Source: Lunularia cruciata (Eukaryota; Streptophyta; Marchantiopsida; Lunulariales; Lunulariaceae). Taken from it: DNA of 64,000 nt. Below are positions 22,342-35,199 of the stretch, one piece after another. The stretch lies in assembly GCA_948567375.1 (NCBI GenBank), contig OX419755.1, positions 71,490,944 through 71,554,943 of the forward strand, read 5' to 3'. The notes beneath the pieces were generated by a model that did no database searches, was not told where the DNA came from, and worked only from the letters and a program-made list of their open reading frames with translations. Numbering within the stretch: position 1 is the first letter of the stretch; the number at the start of each line of letters is the position of its first letter. Both the position numbers and the translations under genes were made by a program.

Positions 22342-25300
22342 TTTATATATTCAAAAGATGTAATTTGGTTATTAAAGAGATTACAGTACTTATGTTGGAG
22401 AGAGTAAACATTAAATTGTATACTTATATGATTGTTCTTTAAAAAGAACATGCATGTAACATTTTTGAAATAGTGATGCACTTTTAAAACATACTTATGA
22501 AGATGATATGCATTGAGGTGTTGAACTAACTATAGACTAGTCAGCTAGAGAGCAATTAGTGAACTCCAGATTATATGTATTTTATGTAGATGTTTCATTT
22601 CTCAAGGTAAGGATTTGCAACTTAATCAGATCAAAAATTGAGAAAATAACTCATTATTTTAAAAAGTACACATTCACTCGCTAGATCCAATAGCTAGATT
22701 CAAGTGATGCATAATATGGAGGACAAGTTCAACGGTAATAGTAGAATATTCAAAAGTAAATGGAAAAGGATATTTTGCATTTAAGAAGTTAGTTAAATTC
22801 AGTATATTACCATTAATCATATTCTCTCGCGGTGTACTCTATTGACTTTCACGGAAATAATTTTGCTATTTATTGCGTTCCCGACTATACAATTTCTCAA
22901 CATAAGATTGAGTTTTATCCAGTTAACTTTTCAATCCGACCATATAAAGAAAAACATTCCTTGGGTCGCGTAGTTACCATCTTATGATCTATGTGAGCGA
23001 ATATATTCAGTTCTGAAGGCTTCATCTGAAGCTTTCAATTCATATAGGATACTCTGTTCACGGATCCGGATTGTATTTATGTCTTTACACAAAGACTCCC
23101 AGCAGATAGCTATCTCAAAATCCTCAAAAACCTGTCCAGTGTTCTGGATCCCTAAAACCCACTTTTGTTATGTAGTAAATGTTGAGAATTGATTATGAAG
23201 GCAACTGAACGTGGGAGACAACTGCAGTCTTTACTGTATGCTGAACTGTATTCCCATTTAAAAATACGTCAAACTTTTCTAATAGAATTTGGCAACTGAC
23301 AAGGATTCTGATCATGCTCATTATGTCCGTACTTTCTCTCTAAATGGCCCAGTTATATTCGCTGTTCTCTCCACCGTCGTATCCCATTGTTGCTTTTGTT
23401 ATCGGACATTGTGATTTACAATCACTCTAATATTCCACAATAACCAAATCGAGGAGGAAGTTGGGTCTCCTTGGAAATGGGAGGTCTAAATTCTCTTGCC
23501 CTTTCCTACTCCGTATGCTTCGTTTGGATTATTCTCCAGCATCCGGCAGTAGACCTCACAACTACTCTGTTATCGAGGAGAAGCCTTTTTGAAAGTACGA
23601 GTACGAAAGAGTACCTAATTATGGAAATGGTAAACAGCCCATTAGTTTGATTCTATGGTAGTCTCCGTTGGCCTCTTTCTTCTGAATGATGGAGCAAGTC
23701 TCTATCCTGCACTCTCGATCAGATTGACTTGTTTTAATCGCACATCAAGCATTCTCTGAAAAGAAGATTCGTTCAACAGCAGTGCATGCGTTTAGTGCTG
23801 GCATCTTATTTCAGAATTGTCACTGCGTGTTCGTGGCTAATGAACTCAGCCTCATTGAAAACCAAACATGACTGAGTTTATCCTTCGCGAATAACTCGTG
23901 AGCTCGTCCGGACTTGAGGGGATATGTCCTTCTATTCGCTCCTTTCCTACCGGTGTCCTGAAACTCCAACCTCGCTGTTGCACCTCCTTTGCTACACTTG
24001 AAGTGCTGTTCTGAAATCGTCAAGTTGACAGCAAAATCTGTAAATTGATACCTATGACATGGGTTCGAAGGGCTCATATTTCGCCAGCGAATTCTATGAG
24101 GATACTATGACATACATTTGGGAAACAGGATACTTTAGAACTTGTGTTGACTCTAATAGAGAGCGAGAATATTGGAGTAACATGCCGCACTGTGTCACTC
24201 ATATTCAGATCACTTTATCGTAGTTTGATTCACGGGAAATGACCAACTAATTGTAGAACTGACAGGACCAATTCGTTTCGTTGTTGAGAAGAATCTAACT
24301 GATTACATGAACATCCCGGATTGTACTGACTTCCAGGACTCAGGATCTGGCTCCAATTCTTGTAGTGGAGACGAATCTACTTGTCTGCCTCGTACACTTG
24401 AACGTGCTTATCAAATTAGCACGTTGTTCTGTGGCAAGCACCAAAACTTTGATAATGGTACACTTGATAGCTGTCTTTCGCACTATTGATCACATTGACT
24501 TCCACGTTATTGGATGTTAAAGAACTTCGAGAGAGCTCTTTGTTTCGTCATCCGGTATGGTTTCGACTCCCAATCAAAACTAGTCACTAGTTACATGGCT
24601 TCAGAGCTTTTTTATCACAGGGAAGGCTGTATTTCTCTCGGGTCTGGTGTAAAGCTCCGTCACACTTACCTAAAGTAATCATTGGAAGTTGTACTGTCCA
24701 ATATTGAGCGTGGGCTGGCACTCTTGTCACGCATGCTTGGTATTTATCTATAACACGTCTTACGATTTAAGCTCTCTTCTTGGACTTCAGTCTGAACTCG
24801 TGTTGTTCACAGTCAACATGGTCTCGGTCTCTTCAAATATGGACCTGTACTGTGTCTCTCGGGTAAACTACCTATTGTGAAATTGACTCCAGACTAATTG
24901 GGCAGTTGTTCTTCCATGACAGGGAAAGTGTAGGAATAAAGCTGCTTGGATGAAGCTTCATCATGCCAGTGATCAAAACTACAATATACTACTTGCATGA
25001 AGCAGTTTAGTAATCACATGTCGTACAGCCAGTTGATGTGTTGTGATTTATGTACTCTCTGCAGCTAGGAGACTGTAGAACGAAATCTGTCTACAGGTTT
25101 CTAGTTTCATGAGACAGTAGATGAAAGCATGGAGTTTTCACATAGATCGCTGAGTCATCTGGTTCGTTACTTCCATAGACTCCCGACTGAGAGTCAGAAC
25201 CTTTGAAGACGAAGACCTGATTTGACCCAGTCTCCAGAGGTGTTCTCTTTTTTGAGCCCTGATCCGCAAACAGAAGGAAACCAGTGCAAACTTCGGTGTT

Positions 25301-27923
25301 AAGATCAAACATACGAGAGATGGAATGACGCGGAAAAGAATATAACTGGGCACCATCACAGTCCACAAGAGAGTTCAACTACAGCGATAACGAATCTAAT
25401 GGATGGGGCCCGAGGGGATACAGATCTAGAGGACCCAAAGCAGGAGAAGAGAAGTTATCGATATGGAAGACTAGGTATTTCCTGTAGGTCTTTACGACAA
25501 GATAGAATAGTCTCGGTAGGTAAGGTCGCAGCCATCATGACCGGGTGACCCACTAGAGAAACACTAGACCCACTAGACCCACTAGAGAAACACTGTTGAG
25601 CATAAGGTATAATTTTCCTCCGACTGGACTTTTGGGCACCTGGAGACCCGAGAGAGAGAGAGAGAGTTCTCCAAGCACATGACAAGTCATTCATGCATAT
25701 GATGTCGTCCCTGTAGGTAAGTAAGGGTAGGTTGTCCAGCGTCATGTGCTAAACGCCGGTGAATGAGCGGGGCCCATGATAATGTGACTGACCCACACCC
25801 GTTATGGCTTCTTCATCCCGAACAGTCGAGAGACGACCTCATTATCTTCGACTAGTTTAAGAGTTCCACCATCATAAACTTTTCGGTGCGGTGCGGTTGA
25901 TGGATATTTCTTTGAAGGTCAGTCCCATGTCAGAATATTCAGAATTTCTGGCAGATTGTCATCCCAGCTTGACAACACGGAGTTATTGCAGGTTCCGCCA
26001 TAAGACAGTTCTTCTCTGTGCACAAACATGGATCCTTCCGGAGAGCCATGTCATGTCAGACTCGATCTCTTTTCTCGAGTCTTTTCGGGCAGACTTCTGT
26101 AACTAGATCCCTCGGGAGTAACGAAATCTCTGTATGGATCGACAATCTGTGGGGTGAATAGCTTCGAAAACAGCTAAATCTATATTCTACACTTTTATAC
26201 ATTTAACATACATCATTTCGCGACATATAAGAATACTTATACTACTTTTAGATAAAAATTTATCAAAGCTAATCACGCTACTCTTAGTTGTCTTCTCTAT
26301 TGAGCTAAACTATTCGAAGAAAAAGGCGACCGCATAGAGAACACGAAGGATGGGAAAACCCCATCAAGCCGTACAAGGGAGAGACTAAAGAGGTAAAATG
26401 GGGCTAGGCTAAACTATTCCGATCGGATACTATATGCATCAGACGCTGACTTCCTTTGTTCCCAACTAGAGAGTCTCTAAACTTATGCTGATATACCATA
26501 GCGTTTATGCGCTTTTGCACGATATACTTTTGTGCAGGGTAGACTGTAAGTTGGGCACAGTTCCAGAGAAATACTCAACTATTTGGACATATAACCTGGT
26601 ACGGTGCTGATCTTCGCCGTCAGATCGGAGGGGAAGTTCCCGTTTTGGAGTAGTTGGAAAGTGCATCTTGAGAACAAGCAGTGCATGAAGTACGGTAGTA
26701 ACGAGGAAAGGAGGAGGGCTTCCATCACGACGGTAAAAGCCGACGACCAGCTGCTGTGACGTGACTGGCAAGCAACCAGGCAAGTGGTGATGGTAGTCCC
26801 GTTGTACATCGGTTGCAATGAGTCACGGGAGTGACCCTTCAATGTTATTTTTCTCCTCATGTACAGATTGCATCTATGGAACTTATCCTCTTGTAGAGTC
26901 AGTCCACTGTTGTCAGATGGTTACATTATGATTTCCATGATGGGTACATCCGGACGGCGTTAATGTATTCCGCCCGAGACTTACGTAAGTTGCTGGGAGT
27001 GGACGCATATGTTGCTTCTGGAGATCATTGGATTGCGATCCGATTTTCGTCCAAGGAATGAACGTACAGTCCATGCCAACTACGTTCTCCCCGAACAGAG
27101 AGCAGAAAAGGTGACTTCAGGTTTCAAGCATATCAGAAGGTGCATAGATTGGAGGATGTGGACATTATTAAGCCAAACAAGTATAACGAACACACACTAT
27201 CTTTATTGCTGAGATGTCGGAGGAGACTCTCCAGCAGGTACCACTCGAGGAAAACAAACATCCCGATCCACGCTAACCAGCATCCTGATGAATCCCGGTC
27301 GTCCACAGAAGTTCACATTTAAACTACAAGAGAAAAGGGTTATTTCTCCATCGGGCGACGCAGATATCTGTCAAGCCACCTGCACCAGAGTAGTGCAATG
27401 TGACTCAATATTCCTGCAGGGCAGAAGCAGAGAGCCAAATGACCAACATCCGCGTACATCTTAGACTTGTGTGTGCCTCATACGGTACACCTGAAGATTA
27501 AATTAAGTTCATGGTCGAGAACGAAGTATATCGGACCCCGATCAAAAAAGGATGAACAAAACAATGAAACGAACTGATTTCTCTCTCGTCAATATACAAG
27601 CTCCGTTGGCATGAGACGGTGACATGACAACCAGGAATCAAAGACCACTACTAGTAATTACACCTACACTATCTGGACACTGAATGGGGACTGTAAGTGT
27701 ATCCAAGTCCGTTATTTTTGTTACACACGGATCAGAGGGATGAGCGGATGTGTATAGGTGAAGAAACAGATTGACGGTAATGCTTTCTGAACAGGGCACC
27801 GACGGACTGTCCGCCTAATAACCACGGATCGATACGCGCATATAATATGACATATGAGAAGTCTGGTAAGTGGTTGTTTGATTACGGTTGTCTTCCTCGC
27901 CCAATCCATTTCTCCATTTGAAC
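22342..27923. other. 5.6 kb without a recognised gene, balanced base composition
   Basis: From about 22,950 the sequence becomes clearly less AT-rich and non-repetitive, like the adjoining bZIP gene, but no reading frame longer than about 95 codons occurs and none shows a domain I recognise. The right end must contain the 3' UTR of the bZIP gene. The rest could be a non-coding transcript, a decayed gene or a gene with very small exons. Confidence 0.5.
25547..25594. repeat. Short tandem repeat, GACCCACTAG units
   Basis: GACCCACTAGAGAAACACT occurs at both ends with an extra GACCCACTA copy between them. Confidence 0.75.
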
Positions 27924-30195
27924 TTATTTGAAACAGCAATCGGAAAATCCCTCAAGCCAGATCTCCTCCACAGAGTCGAGTAATTTCTTATCAATGTCAG
28001 GACTACGTTCGAGATCAATGTCGAAGGCATCAAGCTCTTGATACGCTGGAGTCTGAGGTACGTTGAGGGGAAGGCCCTTCATGGCTTCAAACACTTGCGC
28101 ATACTCAGGCGTGATGGCCGAGCAAGGAAGTTGTTTCGGTTTTGAACTCTTGCCCCTGGACTTTGCTGTCGTTTCAACGCCTTCACCACTGAAAACAGAA
28201 GTGAATCCAGAGCTGTAGCTCCAGTCTTTGCCCAAAGCGTCTTCGCAATTCCGCTTCGACTTCTTCGCATTTGTTGTCGCTCGCGTGTTGTTGCAGTTGG
28301 CATTATTGTTGTTAATGCTCTGCTCAACATCTCGCTTATTAGGGTCGCTATTCTCAGAACTGGAGCTGTCCCCTTGTTGACTTGTCACTGCGACTGTCGG
28401 ACCATCTGGGGCTTTCCCCGAGTACTCACCTTCCACAACGGAAACAGGAGTGTTGCATGTAGTTTGAAGACTATCGCCTCCACTTCCCTCGTGGAACGCG
28501 CTCTGTTTCTGACCTCCGCGGTCGTGTTCTTTGGCATCTAACCGCTGCCGAAGTACCTTATTCTCATCCTCCAACTTCTTGACGCTCACCACTGCGTTGT
28601 TTGCCTTGCGTGTCAGCGCAGCATTCTCCACACGAAGCTGTGCAACCTATACATCCAAAAGCGGTTGTGAATAATCTTCCATCGCAGAACGAAGAAAGAC
28701 ATTTCGGACGTGAAGCTTCTCTGTCACCAGAACACTAAATATCGTTCTGAGCATACGATAATAGTAAGCACCTCCAGCCAACGCTAGTAATCTCAGATTC
28801 TTACCAGAACTTCAAGGGTATCGAGCCTCTCTTGGCGACGTTGCCTAGAACGCTGAGCAGAAGCCCGATTTGACAACATTCTGCGTGTAGAGATGGGACT
28901 GGTCAGCTTAAGAAGAAGCTAAAATGAGTAGCCCCTAAAGAGATTCAATCCTAGTATTAAAAGTTAGGATGGATACACATGTACAATAGCAAGGATAGCG
29001 TTCATCAACTCTCGGAATCAATCCCTCGTAAGCCCCTTTCGACCTCGTAAACTACCTCTTTCGACGCTTCTCGCTTATAACAGGGGCGCCGTCTGCATCG
29101 TCATCGGATCCTTCCATATCCGATAGCATGTCAATCATGCATGAATCTTTCTGACCAGTTGCAGTTTCCTTCTTCACCCCTGGTCGTGTTGCCTGTTTGG
29201 GCTTCTGACATGTAGTTTTCGCAGCTTTCGGCGCGACAAATTTCTTCGCTCCAGTGTCCTGCTCCGACCGCGCCTCCTGCATGAACTCGTGAGCCCAAGA
29301 ACCTGCCTGTGATTTATCCTCTTCCTTGGGCATTTCCAAGGACTCCACAACACGAGGAGCTATCAAGGCCTGCGGCTCTTGGCACGACATTAAGGGGTTC
29401 GAGGGAGTTGTGACTCCCATATCGGAGGCAGTGCACTGAGCTGATTGAAGGAGTGCAGCATCGATACCACCACCATAAGGTACTTGGGGGCCGCAGACAG
29501 ACGAACTGAACTGGGGTGCAGCCCAATTTGGCTGTGGCTGCCATGTCTTCGGCAAATCTTGCTGTGCAAGCGCTGACGCCAAGAGAGACCCCAATGGTGC
29601 TGCATCGATGCCACAAGCGTCGTCCTTGGGATATCTGTTAAGTGGAAAAGAAAAGGATCAGCACCTCCTTGCGGGCCAACAATACGTCAGACTCTGGCTG
29701 TCGAGATAGCCTCTTGCTTACAAAACTGACTGATAATCATCAAGAAACATTTCAGGGAAAGAAGTCTCCCATAAAAATAGACTATCTCATGAAGAACATA
29801 AATACAAATGCGGCCAATCCACTCTACCTCTGTCAGAAGTAGAGTGACCAGTGTAAATGCAGATCACCATGATTCACTATCAGTCCAACACCCTATTTGA
29901 CAAAAGATGTTCTCCAAAGTGTAAGAAAAAACAACACCGGAGTAAAGAAATTGCACTCAATTCCACGCAAAGAGCACAACACACAATCGAAAGATCAATG
30001 TGTAAGAGAATTATACCCGGCCTGCTGTAAGTTGTAAAGATCCACCCAAGAGGTCCAAGGAGACCCCGCTTGTGCAGGTGGACTGTCCCAATTGTTGGAA
30101 GCACGCTGATCGGCTACCCATGTATTTGCATTACCATCTCTCCGCCTTCCGATGGGCGAAGGGGCTGCAGTCGAAACGTCTGGAGGTAAACACAT
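27924..30195 (-). CDS. bZIP transcription factor, 4 exons, 518 aa
   Basis: A DNA-binding nuclear regulator that should act as a dimer. Minus-strand exons are 30195-30017, 29634-29056, 28880-28805 and 28646-27924. All introns (382, 175 and 158 bp) are GT..AG; intron 1 ends in a clear pyrimidine tract plus CAG. The exon phases join without error to give 518 codons and a stop. The ATG at 30195 (MCLPPDVS) is chosen because a TAA lies in frame just upstream. The bZIP domain spans roughly 247-317: basic cluster EKRRKR, then NRASAQRSR (N257, R265; the N-x7-R signature), nine residues to L275, and heptads L275, L282, L289, A296, L303, L310. The N-terminal 240 residues are Gln/Pro/Ala-rich with an acidic DMEGSDDDADG just before the basic region. 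The C-terminal 200 residues are Ser/Asn-rich and end FSDCCFK. The zipper resembles plant group C, but the SAQRSRQRRQ basic region is unusual for it, so I give no group or symbol. Confidence 0.93.
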
Positions 30196-30900
30196 GGTGC
30201 TGTTCTGAGGCAATTAGATCGTCCGCCGTTGGACAAGTTCCCTCTCGTGCACTACCCTGTTACTTGAACACTATTTGTCACTACTTCTTCGACCACTTCA
30301 ACTACTTCTTCTTCACCAACAGTACGTTATCTAAACCCCTCTACGCTACAGGCGAGTTGCGAGCACCCGCTCTCTAAGTCTTCGCTGTTCTGCTACTTCT
30401 CCTCCTTCAAACTACGACCTCTCTTCTCTCCGAAATTTGATATCGTTAGTAGTCAATCTTCTTCCCCTTATTCATTCCGAGCTCAGGGAGTGCTCGTCTC
30501 GTCCCCCTCCAACTCTCTTCTTCTTCTCTCTGCTTTCTGGAGCCAAAATCGTTCGAGCGATGAGAAACCCAGACGCTTTGTACTCCCAGTTGCTCCCTTC
30601 TTTCCCAAATGGAGGTTGTATCCTCCGTAGAACGGAAAGAAGAATCCTCTGTCAGATGCGCTCTGTATGCCTGCCTCCCCGCCTGCCGCTTTCCATGTCC
30701 GACTGGTGGCCGTATCATCCCTACATTTTTCCTTTAGTGCCCGCCTTGCTTTCTACTTTCCGTGAACCCGGCCGCGCCTTCCTGTCTGTATCTATTACTC
30801 CTCCAACAATTTGCATATAGACAGACCTTAACTAGGTGTTCCGTATCCATTCTCTTCTCTTTCTTTACTGTCGGTCTACAACGATGAAATACTCCCTCTC
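30196..30900 (-). promoter_or_regulatory. 5' leader and promoter region of the bZIP gene
   Basis: The sequence upstream of the bZIP ATG is GC-richer than the region beyond 30,900 and purine-rich on the sense strand (GAAGAAG runs near 30275-30310). No convincing TATA box was found, so the start site cannot be fixed. AT-rich intergenic DNA begins near 30,900. Confidence 0.5.
30446..30718 (-). other. Possible upstream ORF, 90 codons, in the bZIP leader
   Basis: ATG at 30718-30716 opens a frame that stops 250 bp before the bZIP ATG. It would be translated only if transcription begins beyond 30718 and no intron removes it. Its sequence is Arg/Glu/Ser-rich (RKQREEEESWRGTRR) and matches nothing I know. 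It is not the conserved sucrose-control peptide of S1-group bZIPs. Confidence 0.2.
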
Positions 30901-33900
30901 CTATGTATGTGTTTCTCCTTTGTGTTTATCACTTTTTGGGATAATCGTCCTATCGTTGATATCATAGTGACACCTCCATTGATATTCCAAATTTACTAAT
31001 ATGTAACCAGTCTGAGGGGTGATATATGCATTTATTTTATTAATTCTAATATTTTATTTTCTAATATCTATATAGTATCTAATTAGTGGATAAATCATCC
31101 CTTCTTCCAATCACCAGAAATCGTGAGTATACCTTTATTTATGCTCGGCCTACTCAGATCATAAAGATCGTCAATATTAATTCATTTTACAAAATTACCT
31201 GAGTAGCAGGCTTTTTGTTGAAAGTGAATGCATTCTCGTTATTCGTTATAGACAGCAATACTCTTATTGTTTGGAAAATCATAATTTAGTTGCACCTGTC
31301 TTCGCTCTTTTCATATCCATATTTTAGTTAGAATATTCTGGCCAGTATTTGATTCATAAATTTGCACATAAGTAATTGTGCTTTAAACATCTTGCTAGTA
31401 TGATAATGTCATTTATTGAGCCAGCATTTATTCCATTTGTAGATTTATTTTTATTTTTATAATTCTTACATTAAAAATTTTATTCTAATTTTAATCCATC
31501 CAAATTTATTTTAATCCAACATCCAAAATTTTAATAATATTTTAATTTTAAGTTTAATATTCTACAATCATGCGTTAGAAAAAGTAATCTTTGAGACCTA
31601 CTTGACACCTATTTGAATATGCTCGGCAAAAGAATCAGATAAAACTATGTCTAGAAATTGGAATATTAAATTTCATAGATGAAATTTCACAAAAGTTAGA
31701 AGATACATAATCAGTTTTGAAGTTGTGACTCAGATGGAATAAAATCTGATTTTTTTTCATACACAAGAATTCACATGGCTTATACATTAGTATTAATAAG
31801 GCTATAAATGAAAAGTTTGCAGAATTAGTGTGTATGAGCTTATGGAGTATAAATGTCTATTCATACAGTTTAGATTTTACTTAAGTATAAATATCCAGAG
31901 AAGGTAAATCAACTAAATTTAAATACATTCAAGAAAATGGTATTAGGAGGAAAGTCTAATTATAAAAGCATATATTTGAGTTTAAATATACTCAAGACAG
32001 GATGCTATGTGCTTTGTACTTCATGAAAGTGAATGAAAAGTTAATTTATACCAGTGAACTTAGGCAATTGGTTATTTATCATCCATGAGATATTTAATTG
32101 GTTATAATTTCCTTATTCTCATTTCAAATATCTTCATAATTAGATTATTTTTAATCATGCCTTTATAAGAAATAAAAATTTTTATTGTATGATCATAAAT
32201 ATAATTTGATAGTAGAATTTCTGAAAGTATTATCCAAGATAAATAGGAATTACAAAACTGACAATGAGTATATAAGGAACATTATTTTCGAAATATTTAT
32301 TTGAAACTCATATTATAAATATATTCAGGCTAAAAATAATAGCAATAGATGGATTAAATCATCTTATCCGATAGCTGAAGAAAAACAAAACTCTCAGCAT
32401 CTAGCATATATATAATATGTACAGTTTCCGTTTCATAGCCATATAAACCGAAGCCTAAGTTGAGATCCACTTATACATTTTAGTAAAGTAGTCGATTAAC
32501 CTGAAATTTATTTGAAAAGACAATATAATTACAAAAACAAGTTCAAAATTGATAAATTTCTCTGCATAACATAAAGAAATTTGATAAAAGACACAGCTAC
32601 CTATCTGCTATTACTATTTTTCTATACTTTACCTAAGGTTGAGAAAAAGAGGTGAAACAAAACACTTGTAACATATGTCAATCGAAGGCAAGTTGGTGTT
32701 GCAACTCATGTACTATTCAAAGTCAAGGACAAGTGGATTCCGAGAGGGCTCCTTTTATGCTTCGATTTATTAATGCAAGTTGCAGTAGATGCGCGAACAA
32801 GTAGGTCTGCCATGTCTATAAATCATTGACTTCTTCAATTCTGTAAGTTTTTTAGCAGTTTATGGATAAGATTGCAAAGATCACAATCTTGTACTTTCCA
32901 TTCTTCTTGTTTGCTAACTGTAATGTGTAATATGTGGTGTACGCTGTATAAATCTTAGACATTCTCTCTCTAATTTTAGTCATTCATCAGGTTAACAGAT
33001 TCATTTGCATATTCATGGTTTCAATGTGTTGTTATATTTTATGCATATCGGTCATTGATGTTTGGTTTTTTTCTTCTCCTTATTCATAATCTTTATATTT
33101 GGTCTTATACGATGTTCCGCGCTTTGATCAGATATACTTATCTATTACATTAGGATTTGGGATTTGGCTCGTCATAGAGTGCTTATAGTACATTTATAGC
33201 CAAATTGAGAATTAGTATTTGAAATGCTAAATCTATTAATGAGTTCCTATCGTTCACTTGCAACTCTATACAAATTAGAGTAACTGTGATTCATATAGTA
33301 AATTTAGATAGATAAAATGGTTATTGTGTCTAAATACTTTACACTAAGTTTGTGCCAAATCTAACTTATTTTATCTCTAATGTGATTATTACTAAATTTT
33401 AGTACTATAATATCTTCTCCTTTTCAAATTTTTATATATTTTTGGAAAATATTTTTCTTTAATATTAATGAATAAATTAAAATAATTAATTAAATTATTG
33501 TTAGTAGAGAAGAATTTAGTTCAAAATATGATTTTATTTATTAGAAATAACTATCAAGATCTTGGAAGAGATTGAACCCAGTAATCAAATATGATGATGA
33601 AATTTTGCTTTGTTGCTTAAAAGTTGATTATAGTTGGTTATAACTATCAGTTTCTATTTTTCTAATTTATTGAGAATACGCAATTGAACCTAACGAATAA
33701 AATTTATATTTAAATCTGATTCATAACAGAGGTATCATCTGAAATTATAGCATATACACAATATCGAGTTAAGAAATTTAGAATCAAGATCTCACTTTAA
33801 TCAAACCTTGACTTCTAAATAATGTTCCCAATTCAACAAATGTATAAGCACAGTAAATACGACTAGAGTATCAGTATGTTTATGAATTAGCTAGATAGAT

Positions 33901-34821
33901 AAATTTTACATAAGGATCTATAAATAAAATATGCCATGAAGATTACACTTCCCCTTATTTTGGTTATCTTTTACGATCTTCATATTCCATTTTTCATCGT
34001 TTAAACTCTTGTTCTATGGGTTTATCGTGTAGTGATACCAGGCAGTAAAATTATGGAAAGTGGAATTATTATGATGAAACATTAGATAGATGCGACTAAG
34101 AGGATTAATTTTTCAATCAGCAAACACTTCTATATGGATTAGGTTATAAAAAATTCTTATGTAAGCAATGAAAGTACTTATATAATTACCCGACTCCTAA
34201 TATGTAAGTAAAGTAAAGTATAGAACCCGGAGAACCGGCGAGAGCATTATATAAGTTCTTATTACAACAAATCATCACATTCCAGAATTGTCTACCCATT
34301 TCAACACCTTATGTAAATCCATTCATCCAGCTAGACAAGGTTGTATCAACGTCAATCCCCCTTTTCTCTATTACCGTCAACCCGATCAAACAATATATTA
34401 TGTTTGGGTGGAGCAGCGAAGACTTTCACATATGGTAGATTAAACAACTACCTTAAAATGTCCTATGAACCATCATGGTAGTTTATACGTTCTGCCACAT
34501 CCTACCAAAACTCACCAAAAATTTCTAATTTGCTGGAACAGGTTGAAAATAGTGTCGATCTATGTTCATTAATTCACAAATTTAAAAAATTAGGAAAAAA
34601 GTGCATCACATTACCCTAAACCATTTTCCAAACAACTTGATGAAGGACAATGGAGATGTCCTAACTACTCTCTTGTAACAAAAGAAAACTTTTATAGATT
34701 CTACGATAACGAGTTTCAATTGTATATTTATGGGATGCTACAGAAGGGAAGTCATTTCCGTAAAGAATCCAAAGAAAAATAAAACTGACTGAGGCCTTCA
34801 AGACGATTATGGAAAGTTCCT
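30900..34821. other. AT-rich intergenic DNA, nothing recognised
   Basis: There are no reading frames of note, no recognisable transposon protein and no long repeats. Several A/T homopolymer-rich stretches occur. Confidence 0.7.
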
Positions 34822-35199
34822 ATGTTCCGATATCCACTCTCACTCTCATACTTTGTAGCATATTTTAGACAGCATGTGTCCATTGGTCTACAAAGGGTAG
34901 TGGCTGGTGCAATCCATAGGAGAGTAATCACATTAGGTGATGTTTCTTTGGATGCTCCAATTGTGTATAGACGGTACGACTTGCATAGCTCGGATATCTT
35001 AGGTGCGAATAGGACAAATTTCTCATATAGACTCTATTGGGGCTTAGCTCCATTTTACCTTTTTTTTCTCTCCCTTGATGGGGTCTTCCCATCCTTCATT
35101 TTTTCTACACGGTCGCCTACTTCTGATATCGGGAAAGAGTATTTAAAACAACAACCTGACATTTTATGGAAATTTCAGGAAATGGACTATAAGCCGTAA
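34822..35199 (+). CDS. Hypothetical ORF, 125 codons
   Basis: ATG to stop, aromatic-rich (YPLSLSYFVAYF at the start, LYWGLAPFYLFFLSL in the middle). The middle stretch could be a membrane segment. No family is recognised and no splice partner was found. It stands alone in AT-rich sequence and may be chance. Confidence 0.15.
   Translation: MFRYPLSLSYFVAYFRQHVSIGLQRVVAGAIHRRVITLGDVSLDAPIVYRRYDLHSSDILGANRTNFSYRLYWGLAPFYLFFLSLDGVFPSFIFSTRSPTSDIGKEYLKQQPDILWKFQEMDYKP

Noticed and set aside
29052-29616. Three overlapping minus-strand frames over bZIP exon 2 as separate proteins
   Set aside because: Only one frame joins exons 1 and 3 in phase through GT..AG introns and leads into the basic region; the others are shadows.
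30446-30718. Sucrose-control uORF of S1-type bZIP genes
   Set aside because: Length and sequence do not fit that conserved peptide; only a generic upstream ORF can be proposed.
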